This document shows, piece by piece, positions 52,865 to 61,295 of a DNA stretch of 64,000 nucleotides; position 1 is the stretch's first letter, and the number at the start of each line of letters is the position of its first letter. Made by a program: the position numbers and the translations under genes. Source of the DNA: Planococcus koreensis (lineage in GTDB: Bacteria; Bacillota; Bacilli; Bacillales_A; Planococcaceae); NCBI RefSeq assembly GCF_004761975.1, contig NZ_RQII01000042.1, positions 1-64,000 of the forward strand, written 5' to 3'. The notes beneath the pieces were generated by a model, which was not told the DNA's origin, did not search any database, and saw nothing but the letters and a program-made list of their open reading frames with translations.

Positions 52865-53479
52865 TCAATTATTGATGTATTTCTCGAACACATCGCCAAA
52901 ATCTTTGACATGGTATTGATTGCGGACTGATGACATCCACGTGAATCCGAAGTCGGTGAGTTTGGAATACTGCACATCCAAAGCGACATCGTTCGGACGT
53001 GAATTCTGCAGCACGACGACAGCCTTGTCCAAGCTTTCATTGGCCATGGAGATCAGTATCTTATTTTCATACGTGATTTCCGCAATGCGCAGCAACGATT
53101 TATACAGGTCCGTCAATTTCTCGATCTGATTTTTTTGAACGTCGATCTTGAATGGAATTTCGCCAAGTTTAAAGCCGATTTCAACATCCAAATCAATTTT
53201 CCCTGCCGTTTCCATAAAGACATCCGAAATAAAATGCTGGGAATACGGGTAGCGCCTCAAGGTGCGTTTTGAAGACATCGCGCTTTCGCCGTCAACATGG
53301 ATCAACGCGAGGTTTGTAAAGCAGTATTCATCCGCTCTGGTTTTAATCAGGAAAAAGATTTTTTCCTGGTCTTCATGCATGACATAATCGTCAGCGTCCG
53401 TCTTGTCATAATCCTGCGGGTCGATGATTTTCCCGACATCCGATAATCCTAATGCGTCTGCAGCCATTTTCTTGAACAT
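52865..53479 (-). CDS. PH domain-containing protein (YvbH-like)
   Basis: A 204-residue soluble protein of the bacterial pleckstrin-homology YvbH group. The start M-F-K-K-M-A-A-D-A-L-G-L-S-D-V-G-K and the ALIHVDGESAMSSKRTLRRYPYS strand pair of the bPH fold are seen, then a helical extension from residue about 130. I start at ATG 53479 with AAAAGGGG upstream; the longer open frame adds a non-homologous leader. The function is unknown in Bacillus. Confidence 0.88.
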   Translation of the reverse strand: MFKKMAADALGLSDVGKIIDPQDYDKTDADDYVMHEDQEKIFFLIKTRADEYCFTNLALIHVDGESAMSSKRTLRRYPYSQHFISDVFMETAGKIDLDVEIGFKLGEIPFKIDVQKNQIEKLTDLYKSLLRIAEITYENKILISMANESLDKAVVVLQNSRPNDVALDVQYSKLTDFGFTWMSSVRNQYHVKDFGDVFEKYINN

Positions 53480-53576
53480 GTTTCCATTCCCCTTTTCATG
53501 AAAATTAATAATCCTTCTGTAAGAAACTGTATACAATTTTCTCCATTTTATCAAATGCTGGCAAGATGCGGAACAA

Positions 53577-53606
53577 TAAAAAGCCGCGGGAAGTTTCCCG
53601 GCGGCC
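53577..53606 (-). terminator. Terminator of tspO operon
   Basis: On the minus strand GCCGCCGGGAA, short loop, TTCCCGCGGC then TTTTT. Confidence 0.8.
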
Positions 53607-53620
53607 CCTTTCCTTATCGA

Positions 53621-54118
53621 TCATTTATTTAGCTTCCAAATCGAAGCGTTCAAGCCCATTGCGAATGTTACCCACGCGATGTAAGGGATCATGAGATTGC
53701 CGGCCGTTTGATCGTATCGGTAAAACTCATATGTCGTCCACGTTATTGCTGCAAGCATCAAAACCGTTTCCGCAAGCGCGGTGCCGCGCAGCCCCCATTT
53801 GAAGAACAGGAATGACCACAGGAAGTTCAGGCCCAATTGCAGATTATAAGGAGCCAATACTTTCTGCGTTTCGTTTTTCAATATGGCTTTTTCCGCCGCC
53901 CGGTATTTTGCAACTCCCATGGAAGTGTACAAAGCAGTCCATGCCAACGGAAAAATCCAAGGCGGCGGGGAAAAAGAAGGCTTTTCCAATTCAGCATACT
54001 CTTCTTGGGTATTGCGGTTTGCAAACGCTCCGGCTAATGAGCCGCCGACGACCGGCACCATTATGCTCATTGCCAGTTTTCCAGGGTTGATCTTGCCATT
54101 CACTTTCAGGAATTCCAT
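53621..54118 (-). CDS. tspO: TspO/MBR-family membrane protein
   Basis: A 165-residue, five-helix tryptophan-rich sensory protein. Family marks are KPSFSPPPWIFPLAWTALYTSMG (about residues 46-68; the W-x-P-F/L-A-W core) and LNFLWSFLFF. It binds porphyrins and related ligands; bacterial TspO is linked to tetrapyrrole and stress control. I start at ATG 54118 with AAGGAGG 8 nt upstream, which lies 33 nt after the DUF4139 gene stop, so they share a transcript. Confidence 0.93.
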   Translation of the reverse strand: MEFLKVNGKINPGKLAMSIMVPVVGGSLAGAFANRNTQEEYAELEKPSFSPPPWIFPLAWTALYTSMGVAKYRAAEKAILKNETQKVLAPYNLQLGLNFLWSFLFFKWGLRGTALAETVLMLAAITWTTYEFYRYDQTAGNLMIPYIAWVTFAMGLNASIWKLNK

Positions 54119-54150
54119 GCTATTTCCTCCTTCAGTTTTCATCTGGCTCT

Positions 54151-55458
54151 TTACAGGGGCCTGGGATTTTCTTCGCCGCCTTTGTCCACGACATAGGTGA
54201 ACTCCACTGCTACCGACTTTTCTGCGCCCACCCACACGCGGAATTCAACGATTCGCGAACTTTTCACCTCGTAATCGTGCGATGAAGATTCCATTTTCCA
54301 CAAAGGTTCAAAAATTTCATGGTCGATATCGATCTTCACGCCTTCTTGTTTTTTGTTCTTCACTTCGTAGATGCACGTCACAACTTCCAACTTGCCGCGG
54401 CGCTCGCGCAGCGCTTCTCGGCTTTCCGACAAAATATCGGCTGCTTGCCCGATTTTCAGCGATACGGTTTCTCCATTCGGCGTGTGCTCCAAAAAATCTT
54501 CTCCCGCAAATTCCAGTTCTCCGTCCACGTCCTGCTCAAAAACTTTCATGAGCCCCTTCGGCAGCGGAATGCCCAATCCGTTGGCGCTGCTGTTCTTAAA
54601 CTGCAGCTTCACGGCCGCCTGTCTGCTATTCCGTTCAACCACATACGCTTTTTTGTAACTCGCACCTTCCATCCGCATGAAATTGATCTGTTTTAATTGG
54701 CCATTCAGCAGCGTGACCGGCCGTTCCAGTGTATAGGCATGGTAGTCAGCAAAGCCATGTTCTTCGACTGGCAGGTCAGCGCCCATATTCTTTTGCTGCA
54801 TGAAACCCGATGCACGGAACAGATGGGGCGTTTCATAACGGTTCACTTCACCGGAAATGAATTTGAGCGCCGCGTCCGGAAAGCTGGTCCCGGTTTCATT
54901 GCGCAGCTTGATCCAACCCGAGAGGCTGACCGTTTTGCCGGCGATTTCAGCAACATAAGATGCCTCCCACTCAATGCCTTTCGTCATATAAGAGACTTGG
55001 ACTTCTTGCTGCAAAGGCATCGGAGCGATCTGGAAAATCAACGAAGGCCTCAGGAAAAGCCCATCCGGCAATGCCGGCAAGACTAAGCCGCCTGGCGGAT
55101 TGATGAGAATCTCGCCATTATAGGTGCGTTCACCAACGATGCCGTCCGACGTACTCAACAGGCGCATCGCCATTTCTTCTCCCGCTTCCTGGTTGCGGAC
55201 CGTCACGACCTGCCCAATGTACTTTCCAAGCAGCTTTTGCCCATCAGCCAAGTCATAATCATAATTTTGCTCAAGCACTTGAAGGCCCCGGACCATGACC
55301 GAATCCGCCTCGATATGCTCCGCGATATCCATGAACTGGATTTCTGATACCGGTCCGGATGATTCCAGCAGCCGCACTTCTTTCACCAGCCCGAAACCGC
55401 CATTGTATACCGTTAGGCGAAGTGATTTTCGTTCTTCTTGCGTTGACTGTATTTTCAT
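54151..55458 (-). CDS. DUF4139 domain-containing protein
   Basis: A 435-residue, mostly beta protein. The N-terminal third (LTVYNGGFGLVKEVR, then EADSVMVRGL) and the C-terminal DUF4139 region (YVVERNSRQAAVKLQFKNS...GIPLPKG, EVKNKKQEGVKIDI) match the family, known in animals and bacteria with mucoidy-inhibitor A. There is no signal peptide. I start at ATG 55458 with GAGG upstream. It is the first gene of a pair with tspO. The function is unknown. Confidence 0.8.
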   Translation of the reverse strand: MKIQSTQEERKSLRLTVYNGGFGLVKEVRLLESSGPVSEIQFMDIAEHIEADSVMVRGLQVLEQNYDYDLADGQKLLGKYIGQVVTVRNQEAGEEMAMRLLSTSDGIVGERTYNGEILINPPGGLVLPALPDGLFLRPSLIFQIAPMPLQQEVQVSYMTKGIEWEASYVAEIAGKTVSLSGWIKLRNETGTSFPDAALKFISGEVNRYETPHLFRASGFMQQKNMGADLPVEEHGFADYHAYTLERPVTLLNGQLKQINFMRMEGASYKKAYVVERNSRQAAVKLQFKNSSANGLGIPLPKGLMKVFEQDVDGELEFAGEDFLEHTPNGETVSLKIGQAADILSESREALRERRGKLEVVTCIYEVKNKKQEGVKIDIDHEIFEPLWKMESSSHDYEVKSSRIVEFRVWVGAEKSVAVEFTYVVDKGGEENPRPL

Positions 55459-55597
55459 AAAAACACATCCTCTCAGCAATTTAAGTCCTTTGAAACCGCA
55501 CTTCCTATTTTCCATATAGTAGCATATATCCGGATTTTCTATCACATTATTCTGAATACGGTTTACAGTTTTCTCCTGGAGCGAATAAAGAGCGTAC

Positions 55598-55632
55598 AAA
55601 AAGACCGCTTCAGCGATTGAAGCGGTCTTTTA
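55598..55632. terminator. Terminator of the fhs transcript
   Basis: AGACCGCTTCA (55602-55612) and TGAAGCGGTCT (55618-55628) with A and T runs. It includes the stop codon of the 75-residue gene. Confidence 0.9.
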
Positions 55633-55837
55633 AATAGGTGATGGTGTATTGCCGGCAGCCGTCCGATAATGGGGAGCGTTCGGGATGGACGAGTTCGCCG
55701 TACAGCAGATCGCCCAAAAACCGCACCTCTTCACGAAATTCGCGCCCGGTTTCGGCGTCATACACCGATAATTGAATGTAAAGCGAGGATCCGCGGGCGA
55801 CAAAGTCAATCAATGAAACCATATGTTCGTTGGCCAT
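55610..55837 (-). CDS. Unknown small protein downstream of fhs
   Basis: A 75-residue all-beta-looking protein (VSLIDFVARGSSLYIQLSVYD, then EEVRFLGDLLYGEL) ending in the terminator hairpin. It starts at ATG 55837, 7 nt after the fhs stop, without a clear ribosome site, so translation may depend on coupling. A longer open frame starts inside fhs. No family is recognised. Confidence 0.55.
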   Translation of the reverse strand: MANEHMVSLIDFVARGSSLYIQLSVYDAETGREFREEVRFLGDLLYGELVHPERSPLSDGCRQYTITYLKDRFNR

Positions 55838-55844
55838 GCTTCTA

Positions 55845-57509
55845 TTAAAACAGCCCGACTGCTTTGCCGTCTGAATCGACATCCATATTCAAGGCGGCCG
55901 GCAGTTTCGGCAAGCCCGGCATCGTCATGATATCGCCCGTCAGGCAAACGAGGAATCCAGCGCCCAGTTTCGGGATGATTTCCCGGATCGTGATGGTGAA
56001 CCCTTCCGGGCGGCCCAAAAGCTTCGGCTGGTCAGACAGCGAATACTGCGTTTTCGCCATGCAGATCGGCAGCTCGTCCCAACCGTATTTCTTCAGTTCC
56101 AGCAATTGTTTTTGTGCTTTATCCGATAATTGGACATCTGTGCCGCCGTAGACTTTCTGGACAATGGCACGCAGCTTTTCTTCCACTTCATCGCTTTCGT
56201 TGTAAAGGAATTTAAAGTCCGTTGGGCGCTCCAGCTCTTGTTTCACCAATTTCGCCAGTTCAATTCCGCCTTTTCCGCCTTCGGCCCAGACATTGGTCAT
56301 GGCAATCGCGACGTTCTGGGCTTCTGCCCATCCCGTAATCTCTGCCAATTCCTCTTCTGAATCGCCGACGAAGCGATTTAACGCCACCACCGGTTCGATG
56401 CCGAACTGCCGGATGGTATCAATGTGCTTGGCCAAATTGACCATGCCACGTCGCACCGCGTCCGGATTCGGTTTCGCCAAGTCGCCTTTTGCAATGCCGC
56501 CATGCATTTTCAACGCACGCACAGTGGCTACGATGACCACGGCATCCGGATGGAAACCGCCTTTTCTGGATTTGATGTGCATGAACTTCTCTGCACCCAA
56601 ATCTGCTCCGAAACCAGCTTCCGTGACCACGATATCCGCCAACTGGCGTGCCGTGTTCGTGGCCATCAAGGAATTGCAGCCGTGGGCAATGTTCGCGAAC
56701 GGCCCGCCGTGGATCAATGCCGGCGTACCTTCGATCGTCTGCACCAAGTTCGGCTTAAAGGCGTCCTTCAGCAACAATGCCAATGCGCCTTCCACTTGAA
56801 GATCGCGCACTGTCACCGGCTCCCGCCCATACGTATAGCCAATGACCATCTGCGCGAGCCGCTCTTTCAAGTCGTCCATTGAAGTGGCCAGGCACAGCAC
56901 AGCCATAATCTCAGAAGCCACGGTGATGTCAAAGCCGTCTTCACGCGGTACGCCTTGAGCCGGCCCACCGAGACCGATTGTCACATGGCGCAGCGCCCGG
57001 TCATTCATGTCAAGCGCACGTTTCCACGTAATGCGCCTCGGGTCGATGGACAATTCGTTCCCTTGGTGCAAATGGTTGTCGATAAATGCCGCCAATGCAT
57101 TATTGGCTGACGTAATGGCGTGGATATCTCCTGTAAAATGAAGATTGATGTCTTCCATCGGCAGCACCTGTGCAAAACCTCCGCCAGTAGCACCGCCTTT
57201 GACGCCCATAACCGGCCCGAGCGATGGTTCGCGCAGCGCCACGACAACCGATTCTTCCAGCTGTTTGAACGCATCTGCCAAACCGACCGTCACAGTCGAT
57301 TTCCCTTCACCAGCAGGGGTTGGGCTGATCGCCGTCACAAGAACGACCTTCCCAAGAGCTCCCGCCGGAGGCAATGAATTGACATTAATCTTCGCTTTAA
57401 AGTTCCCGTAAAGTTCCAGAGCATCCTTTGAAATTCCTGCACGTTCTGCAATCTCCTGAATCGGCAGCATTTTAGCGCCAGCAGCTATCGACAAATCCGT
57501 AAATGGCAT
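55845..57509 (-). CDS. fhs: Formate--tetrahydrofolate ligase
   Basis: A 554-residue enzyme that makes 10-formyl-THF from formate, THF and ATP. The ATP loop [13 protein letters not shown] is near residue 65, and [18 protein letters not shown] near 95 is a family signature. The length is normal. I start at ATG 57509 (GGGA upstream); an in-frame TTG at 57527 would add six residues. No THF riboswitch is visible upstream. It supplies one-carbon units for purines and formyl-Met. Confidence 0.96.
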   Translation of the reverse strand: MPFTDLSIAAGAKMLPIQEIAERAGISKDALELYGNFKAKINVNSLPPAGALGKVVLVTAISPTPAGEGKSTVTVGLADAFKQLEESVVVALREPSLGPVMGVKGGATGGGFAQVLPMEDINLHFTGDIHAITSANNALAAFIDNHLHQGNELSIDPRRITWKRALDMNDRALRHVTIGLGGPAQGVPREDGFDITVASEIMAVLCLATSMDDLKERLAQMVIGYTYGREPVTVRDLQVEGALALLLKDAFKPNLVQTIEGTPALIHGGPFANIAHGCNSLMATNTARQLADIVVTEAGFGADLGAEKFMHIKSRKGGFHPDAVVIVATVRALKMHGGIAKGDLAKPNPDAVRRGMVNLAKHIDTIRQFGIEPVVALNRFVGDSEEELAEITGWAEAQNVAIAMTNVWAEGGKGGIELAKLVKQELERPTDFKFLYNESDEVEEKLRAIVQKVYGGTDVQLSDKAQKQLLELKKYGWDELPICMAKTQYSLSDQPKLLGRPEGFTITIREIIPKLGAGFLVCLTGDIMTMPGLPKLPAALNMDVDSDGKAVGLF

Positions 57510-57642
57510 CCATGTCCCAACTTTCAATTTTTCTTTTTAGTATAACCTGACAACCTGAAAAATAAAATCAACTGCCCAGCAAAAGCGAATGCCTTGCGCA
57601 GTTCTGCCAATAAATCCTGCTTTCGCACTATTTTCAGAAGCA

Positions 57643-57677
57643 AAAATCCCGCACACCGGAATCGGCATGCGGGATTG
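57643..57677 (-). terminator. Terminator of the 48-residue gene
   Basis: On the minus strand ATCCCGCA and TGCGGGAT pair around a 14-nt loop with an inner CCGATTCCGG, then TTTT. Confidence 0.75.
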
Positions 57678-57691
57678 CATCGTCTAAGGAA

Positions 57692-57838
57692 TTATTTTTG
57701 ATCTTTTTCGTCTGTTTCGGTTTCTTGTTTTTTACCTTGAGAGAAACGAACTTCTTCCATCGACTCCTGGGCTTGTTCTCTGAATTCATGTTCGAGCACA
57801 TTGTCTTTCAATTCATCTTTGTTCTTGTCTCTAGCCAT
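57692..57838 (-). CDS. Unknown 48-residue charged protein
   Basis: A small gene with its own AGGAGGG ribosome site just before ATG 57838 and a terminator after it. The product is helical and very charged (M-A-R-D-K-N-K-D-E-L start; Glu/Gln-rich middle; Lys/Asp/Glu tail) with no Cys or Trp. It resembles small disordered stress-type proteins of Bacilli. The function is unknown. It is divergent from adaA. Confidence 0.7.
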   Translation of the reverse strand: MARDKNKDELKDNVLEHEFREQAQESMEEVRFSQGKKQETETDEKDQK

Positions 57839-57948
57839 GTAATCCCTCCTCTTTGGTGTTAGTCTTTTTATTCCCTAATCACTGCTGATAAAACTGGAAA
57901 ATCTTTTTTAATTTTATCGAGTTTCGCAATCTTGCTTTTCCATCCAAC

Positions 57949-57981
57949 AAAACGCATAGCACCAGGTAAAAGGTATATACT
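57949..57981 (+). promoter_or_regulatory. adaA promoter with Ada-box-like word
   Basis: TATACT (57976-57981) is the likely -10. AAAACGCA (57949-57956) sits across the -35 position and differs by one base from the Ada box AAAGCGCA, at the place where methylated Ada activates transcription. Confidence 0.55.
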
Positions 57982-58001
57982 GAAGAAGAGGTGAAGACAT
58001 C

Positions 58002-58601
58002 ATGGCCAAACTGAAACCGACTCTGGTCCCAGACACTTTCTGGAATGCGATTGTGGACAATGATGTTTGTTTTGACGACCAATTTTTCTATGGCGTCCAA
58101 ACAACAGGCATCTTTTGCCGCCCTTCATGCAAATCACGCCTCCCTAAAAGAGAAAATGTCCGCATTTTTAAAAATGCTTATGTTGCGCTCGATGAAAATT
58201 TCCGTCCCTGCAAACGCTGCCGGCCGGATGGCTTGAATCTTCCTGCTGAAGAATGGATCAATCAAGTAGCCGGGTGGATTGACGTCCATTTCACCGAGAC
58301 GGTCGCTTTGGAAACTTTAGCGGAAACGTTCCACGGCAGCCCGTATCATTTGCAGCGGCTGTTTACACAGTTCAAGGGCCAATCGCCTTTGGCTTACGCC
58401 CAGCAGAAACGGCTTGAGAAAGCACTTCAGCTTTTGCAGGCCAGCGATTTGCCGATTGCAGAAATCGCTGGCTCTGCTGGATTCGGCAGCACCGCTTACT
58501 TCATTACCTTTTTCAAGAACAGTACGGGGCTGACACCTGCCCGGTACCGAAAATCATTTCACTTAACAGGAAGGGGCATGCCCAATGGACAAGCTGATTG
58601 A
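58002..58601 (+). CDS. adaA: Methylphosphotriester-DNA methyltransferase and activator AdaA
   Basis: A 199-residue protein with two parts. The N-terminal Ada zinc domain has C39, C43, C70 and C73 (FCRPSC and RPCKRC); C39 takes the methyl group from DNA phosphotriesters. The C-terminal AraC-type helix-turn-helix domain has IAEIAGSAGFGSTAYFITFF. After methylation it switches on its own operon. It overlaps adaB by 17 bp. GAAGAGGTG lies before the ATG. Confidence 0.94.
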   Translation: MAKLKPTLVPDTFWNAIVDNDVCFDDQFFYGVQTTGIFCRPSCKSRLPKRENVRIFKNAYVALDENFRPCKRCRPDGLNLPAEEWINQVAGWIDVHFTETVALETLAETFHGSPYHLQRLFTQFKGQSPLAYAQQKRLEKALQLLQASDLPIAEIAGSAGFGSTAYFITFFKNSTGLTPARYRKSFHLTGRGMPNGQAD

Positions 58602-59112
58602 ATGGTCAGTGCTTGAAAACCGCCACTGGACACTTTATATCGCCAAAACTCTCTACGGGCTTTGCTACGTCGGGTCGCCAGGTGAATCTTTTGAACATTT
58701 CAGCGCCTATTTAAAAAAACGCTTCGCCGGCAGCCGCTTAGAAGAGAACAGACAAGCATTGGAACCCTACCGCAAGCAATTGCTCGACTGCCTAAGCGGC
58801 GCCGAATCTTCCTTCACCTTGCCAATTGATGCCAAAGGCACACCTTTTCAGCGCGACGTCTGGCAGGCATTGCAGCAAATCCCGTTCGGACGGACCGTTC
58901 CATATTCCGAAATCGCCGCGCTCGTGGGCAGACCAACTGCCATACGGGCTGTCGGTACAGCAATCGGCGCGAATCCCGTGCTCATTGCCGTACCATGCCA
59001 CCGGGTCATCGGCAAAAACGGCGCCATTTCAGGATACCGCGGAGGTTTAGAACTAAAACGATTTTTGCTTGAACTTGAAGCCGGAAAAAACCCCTCAAAT
59101 CCTTTGATTTGA
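58585..59112 (+). CDS. adaB: Methylated-DNA--protein-cysteine methyltransferase
   Basis: A 175-residue suicide repair protein that takes alkyl groups from O6-alkylguanine. The acceptor Cys is in VPCHRVIG (near residue 137), and the DNA-binding helix region is in PYSEIAALVGRPTAIRAVG. The N-terminal domain is full length. It is the second gene of the adaA-adaB alkylation-response operon, with a 17-bp overlap, and is followed by a strong terminator. Confidence 0.94.
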   Translation: MDKLIEWSVLENRHWTLYIAKTLYGLCYVGSPGESFEHFSAYLKKRFAGSRLEENRQALEPYRKQLLDCLSGAESSFTLPIDAKGTPFQRDVWQALQQIPFGRTVPYSEIAALVGRPTAIRAVGTAIGANPVLIAVPCHRVIGKNGAISGYRGGLELKRFLLELEAGKNPSNPLI

Positions 59113-59120
59113 GGGGTTTC
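59086..59120. terminator. Terminator after adaB
   Basis: AAACCCCTCAAATC, loop CTTT, GATTTGAGGGGTTT; all 14 pairs are perfect. Confidence 0.9.
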
Positions 59121-59138
59121 CATTGGAGGCAAACCAGA

Positions 59139-59708
59139 TCATTTCTTCTCAGCGAGCATGCCATTCAAGATAAAGTCGGTATGCATACATGCAAGCTCTG
59201 CAACCGATAGCGTACCTGAAGGATTGAACCATTGATAGCTCCAATTGGTGACACCGAGTATTGCGAAAGTCGCGATTCTTGGCTCCAGCCCTGCGCGGAA
59301 TTCACCGCTTTGAACCCCGTCTTTGACTACCGTCTCGATCTTGTCGCGGAACTCGGCGCGTTTGTGCCTGATTACAGCTGCATTCTCTGGAGTCAAATGC
59401 CGGATTTCACGGTAATAGACTTTCCCTATTTCACCTTGCTCCTCGATATCCCGGATAAGCAATTCCACAATCTTCACCAATTTGTCTTTCGCATTTTGCC
59501 CGCTTTCCAGAATCTGATTCTGCCTTGTCAGCAAATCGTCGATATAAGATGCCTGGATATGCATCAACAGTTCTTCTTTGCTTTTAAAATGATAATAGAA
59601 TGACCCCTTTGTCACTCCGACCCTATCTACAATGTCCTGGATAGACGTTGCACTGAACCCTTTTTCCACAAAGAGGCCGATACTTGCCTGAATCAGTTCC
59701 GCTTTCAT
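59139..59708 (-). CDS. TetR/AcrR-family regulator (paralogue of the acyl-CoA operon regulator)
   Basis: A 189-residue regulator. The helix-turn-helix is SIQDIVDRVGVTKGSFYYHF (residues about 24-43), nearly the same as in the protein at 11569-12165. Both share the C-terminal AILGVTNWSYQWFNP. The same recognition helix suggests related operators, and the shared ligand domain suggests an acyl-CoA ligand. It has its own promoter inside a 30-bp imperfect palindrome (59752-59781). The target genes are unknown and may be the fatty-acid genes outside the window. Confidence 0.9.
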   Translation of the reverse strand: MKAELIQASIGLFVEKGFSATSIQDIVDRVGVTKGSFYYHFKSKEELLMHIQASYIDDLLTRQNQILESGQNAKDKLVKIVELLIRDIEEQGEIGKVYYREIRHLTPENAAVIRHKRAEFRDKIETVVKDGVQSGEFRAGLEPRIATFAILGVTNWSYQWFNPSGTLSVAELACMHTDFILNGMLAEKK

Positions 59709-59751
59709 CACACCACGCCGCCTTTCTCCGAATCCTGCCGAATTTCATCCC

Positions 59752-59781
59752 ATTACCTATCGTGGTACCCTATTAGGCAAT
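59752..59781 (-). promoter_or_regulatory. Promoter within an imperfect palindrome before the second TetR gene
   Basis: ATTACCTA (59752-59759) and TAGGCAAT (59774-59781) are inverted repeats with one mismatch, centred on GGTACC. On the minus strand TTGCCT (59775-59780), 17 bp and GGTAAT (59752-59757) form a promoter inside it. It is probably an autoregulatory operator. Confidence 0.5.
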
Positions 59782-59782
59782 A

Positions 59783-59812
59783 AAAAAACCGCCTGCAATC
59801 AGGCGATTTCAG
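59783..59812 (-). terminator. Terminator of the DUF4825-like lipoprotein gene
   Basis: On the minus strand CGCCTG, loop ATTG, CAGGCG, then GTTTTTTT. Confidence 0.85.
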
Positions 59813-60399
59813 TTTGAAATATAAATGACTGGATGCTTAGCGAAAAATTTTTTGCGCACTGCGGCGGACTCGACCCATTCTTCAATTTCTCTGCGATTAT
59901 CATCTATGAAAACTTCCACCGCTTCCTGATCCCAGGCCTCGTCGCCTGATGGGAAATCCACAAACTCTTCGGACAGGATCTCTATCATTTCTTCTCTTTC
60001 GATGGCGAAAGAAAAATCGTCGATCCGGAATGCGTATGAACTGGAATTTGGCACAAGAAGCGCCAGGTAGACTGCATTGTACAAAAAGTTTTTCTCCATG
60101 GCCTTATTGTCATCAAACCAATACGCCAAGATGTCACCTTGCGACAGCGAACCTTTTTTAGTGCCATATGTAATCCGGACCTTCTCACCTTCCAAATTCA
60201 ATTCCTTTAGCGTTTCAGCACCCGGCAATTCCTGAACAATGCCCAAGACCCTTGAGTTATCCCCTACATAAGTTGCGCTTAATTCCGCCAACTCATTCTC
60301 ATTCACCGTTTCAATTGTGGTAATTTCAGTTCCAGCTTCAGCTGAACACGCTGTCAGCATGAATAACGCAAGTATCGCTGCCCCTTTCGCCCATTGCAT
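59809..60399 (-). CDS. DUF4825-like lipoprotein
   Basis: A 196-residue lipoprotein with lipobox LTAC near residue 18. The mature part has TYVGDNSRVLGIVQELPGA (about residues 43-61) and VRITYGT, the pattern of the DUF4825 domain, which is often found on sensor-type surface proteins. A charged C-terminal region follows. I start at ATG 60399. Eight G lie within the ribosome-site region (C at 60406-60413 on the plus strand). A GTG at 60423 would add eight residues and put the G run inside the coding sequence. Confidence 0.75.
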   Translation of the reverse strand: MQWAKGAAILALFMLTACSAEAGTEITTIETVNENELAELSATYVGDNSRVLGIVQELPGAETLKELNLEGEKVRITYGTKKGSLSQGDILAYWFDDNKAMEKNFLYNAVYLALLVPNSSSYAFRIDDFSFAIEREEMIEILSEEFVDFPSGDEAWDQEAVEVFIDDNRREIEEWVESAAVRKKFFAKHPVIYISN

Positions 60400-60500
60400 T
60401 TCCCGCCCCCCCCTGTCGCCCACTCTCTTACTTTAACTATACGTGCGACTTCCAGAAAAGTTCCAAAAAAACTCAGCGAATTCGGCAAAATGAAAATTCC

Positions 60501-60896
60501 TTAACGATTTTTTTGCATAATAGCAACTGTGCAACGGGAAACGCAAATCAATTTTTCTTCTTCGTCTACGATTTTAATGTCCCATACCATTGTACTCCGC
60601 CCTTTATGGAGCGGGGTCCCTATTGCTGTTACGATTCCAGAAGCTTTCCCCCGAATGTGGTTGGCGTTTATTTCCAGCCCTACAGCAATTTCACTTTCTT
60701 GATCGATTAAATTCCACGTACCGACACTTGCTACTGATTCCGCCAGTACGACAGATGCGCCGCCATGAAGCAGGCCGAATGGTTGATGCGTTGACGCATT
60801 TACCGGCATTGTGGCAATGACGCGTTCTGCAGAAGTCTCTGTGAATTCTATTCCCAGTGTGCCGATGATCGTCTGTTCATAAGGTTTCAATTCCAT
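60501..60896 (-). CDS. Hotdog thioesterase (PaaI/MenI-YuxO type)
   Basis: A 131-residue hotdog protein. HQPFGLLHGGASVVLAES (about residues 36-53) is the active-site helix of the YuxO/MenI and EntH-like thioesterases, with the catalytic Glu. The family includes 1,4-dihydroxy-2-naphthoyl-CoA hydrolase of menaquinone synthesis, but no men genes are near, so the substrate is open. I start at ATG 60896 with AAGGAAGG upstream. No clear terminator is visible. Confidence 0.87.
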   Translation of the reverse strand: MELKPYEQTIIGTLGIEFTETSAERVIATMPVNASTHQPFGLLHGGASVVLAESVASVGTWNLIDQESEIAVGLEINANHIRGKASGIVTAIGTPLHKGRSTMVWDIKIVDEEEKLICVSRCTVAIMQKNR

Positions 60897-61168
60897 CCTT
60901 AACACCCTTCCTTTTTTTGGTTATTTTTAAAATACCATACCGTTGATCCTTTTTGCAGAAATGATTACGGCCAATTAAAAATCCATTTTTTAATAATATG
61001 ATAAAAATAAGGACTTTTTAATCATTTTTTATTTCTTTATGCATATTTAATCAGTCCACCTAGATGACCATTTTGAAGATTTCTGATTTATTTTCTACTA
61101 TATTTAAAAATTAAACTCAAAGACAGCTAAATTTGTATTTTTTTTACTCTAAACCCCTATTATCTATT
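60897..61168. other. AT-rich region upstream of the wall hydrolase
   Basis: About 270 bp of very AT-rich sequence between divergent genes. It holds no open frame I trust. It probably carries the thioesterase promoter on the minus strand and upstream elements of the wall-hydrolase promoter on the plus strand. Confidence 0.5.
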
Positions 61169-61225
61169 TGTAACACAATTGTAATATTAAATCATATTGC
61201 CTATTCTTTCTTATAAATATACAAT
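61169..61225 (+). promoter_or_regulatory. WalR box and promoter of the cell-wall hydrolase
   Basis: TGTAAC (61169-61174), ACAAT, TGTAAT (61180-61185) matches the WalR (YycF) consensus TGTWAH-N5-TGTWAH at every position. Downstream TTGCCT (61197-61202), 17 bp and TACAAT (61220-61225) form a promoter. The box lies about 55 bp before the predicted start of transcription, an activating position. A leader of about 65 nt follows. Confidence 0.75.
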
Positions 61226-61295
61226 TAACTAAACTATCAGACACTCGTATATTTTACTATTTTCTGAAACTAAGATGATGGAATGGGGAGAATTA

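Noticed and set aside
52657-53040. 127-codon minus-strand frame overlapping the YvbH-like gene
   Set aside because: It overlaps a recognised gene in another frame and crosses that gene's terminator.
57510-57690. Possible THF riboswitch before fhs
   Set aside because: The upstream sequence shows none of the conserved THF aptamer segments, only the terminator of a neighbouring gene.
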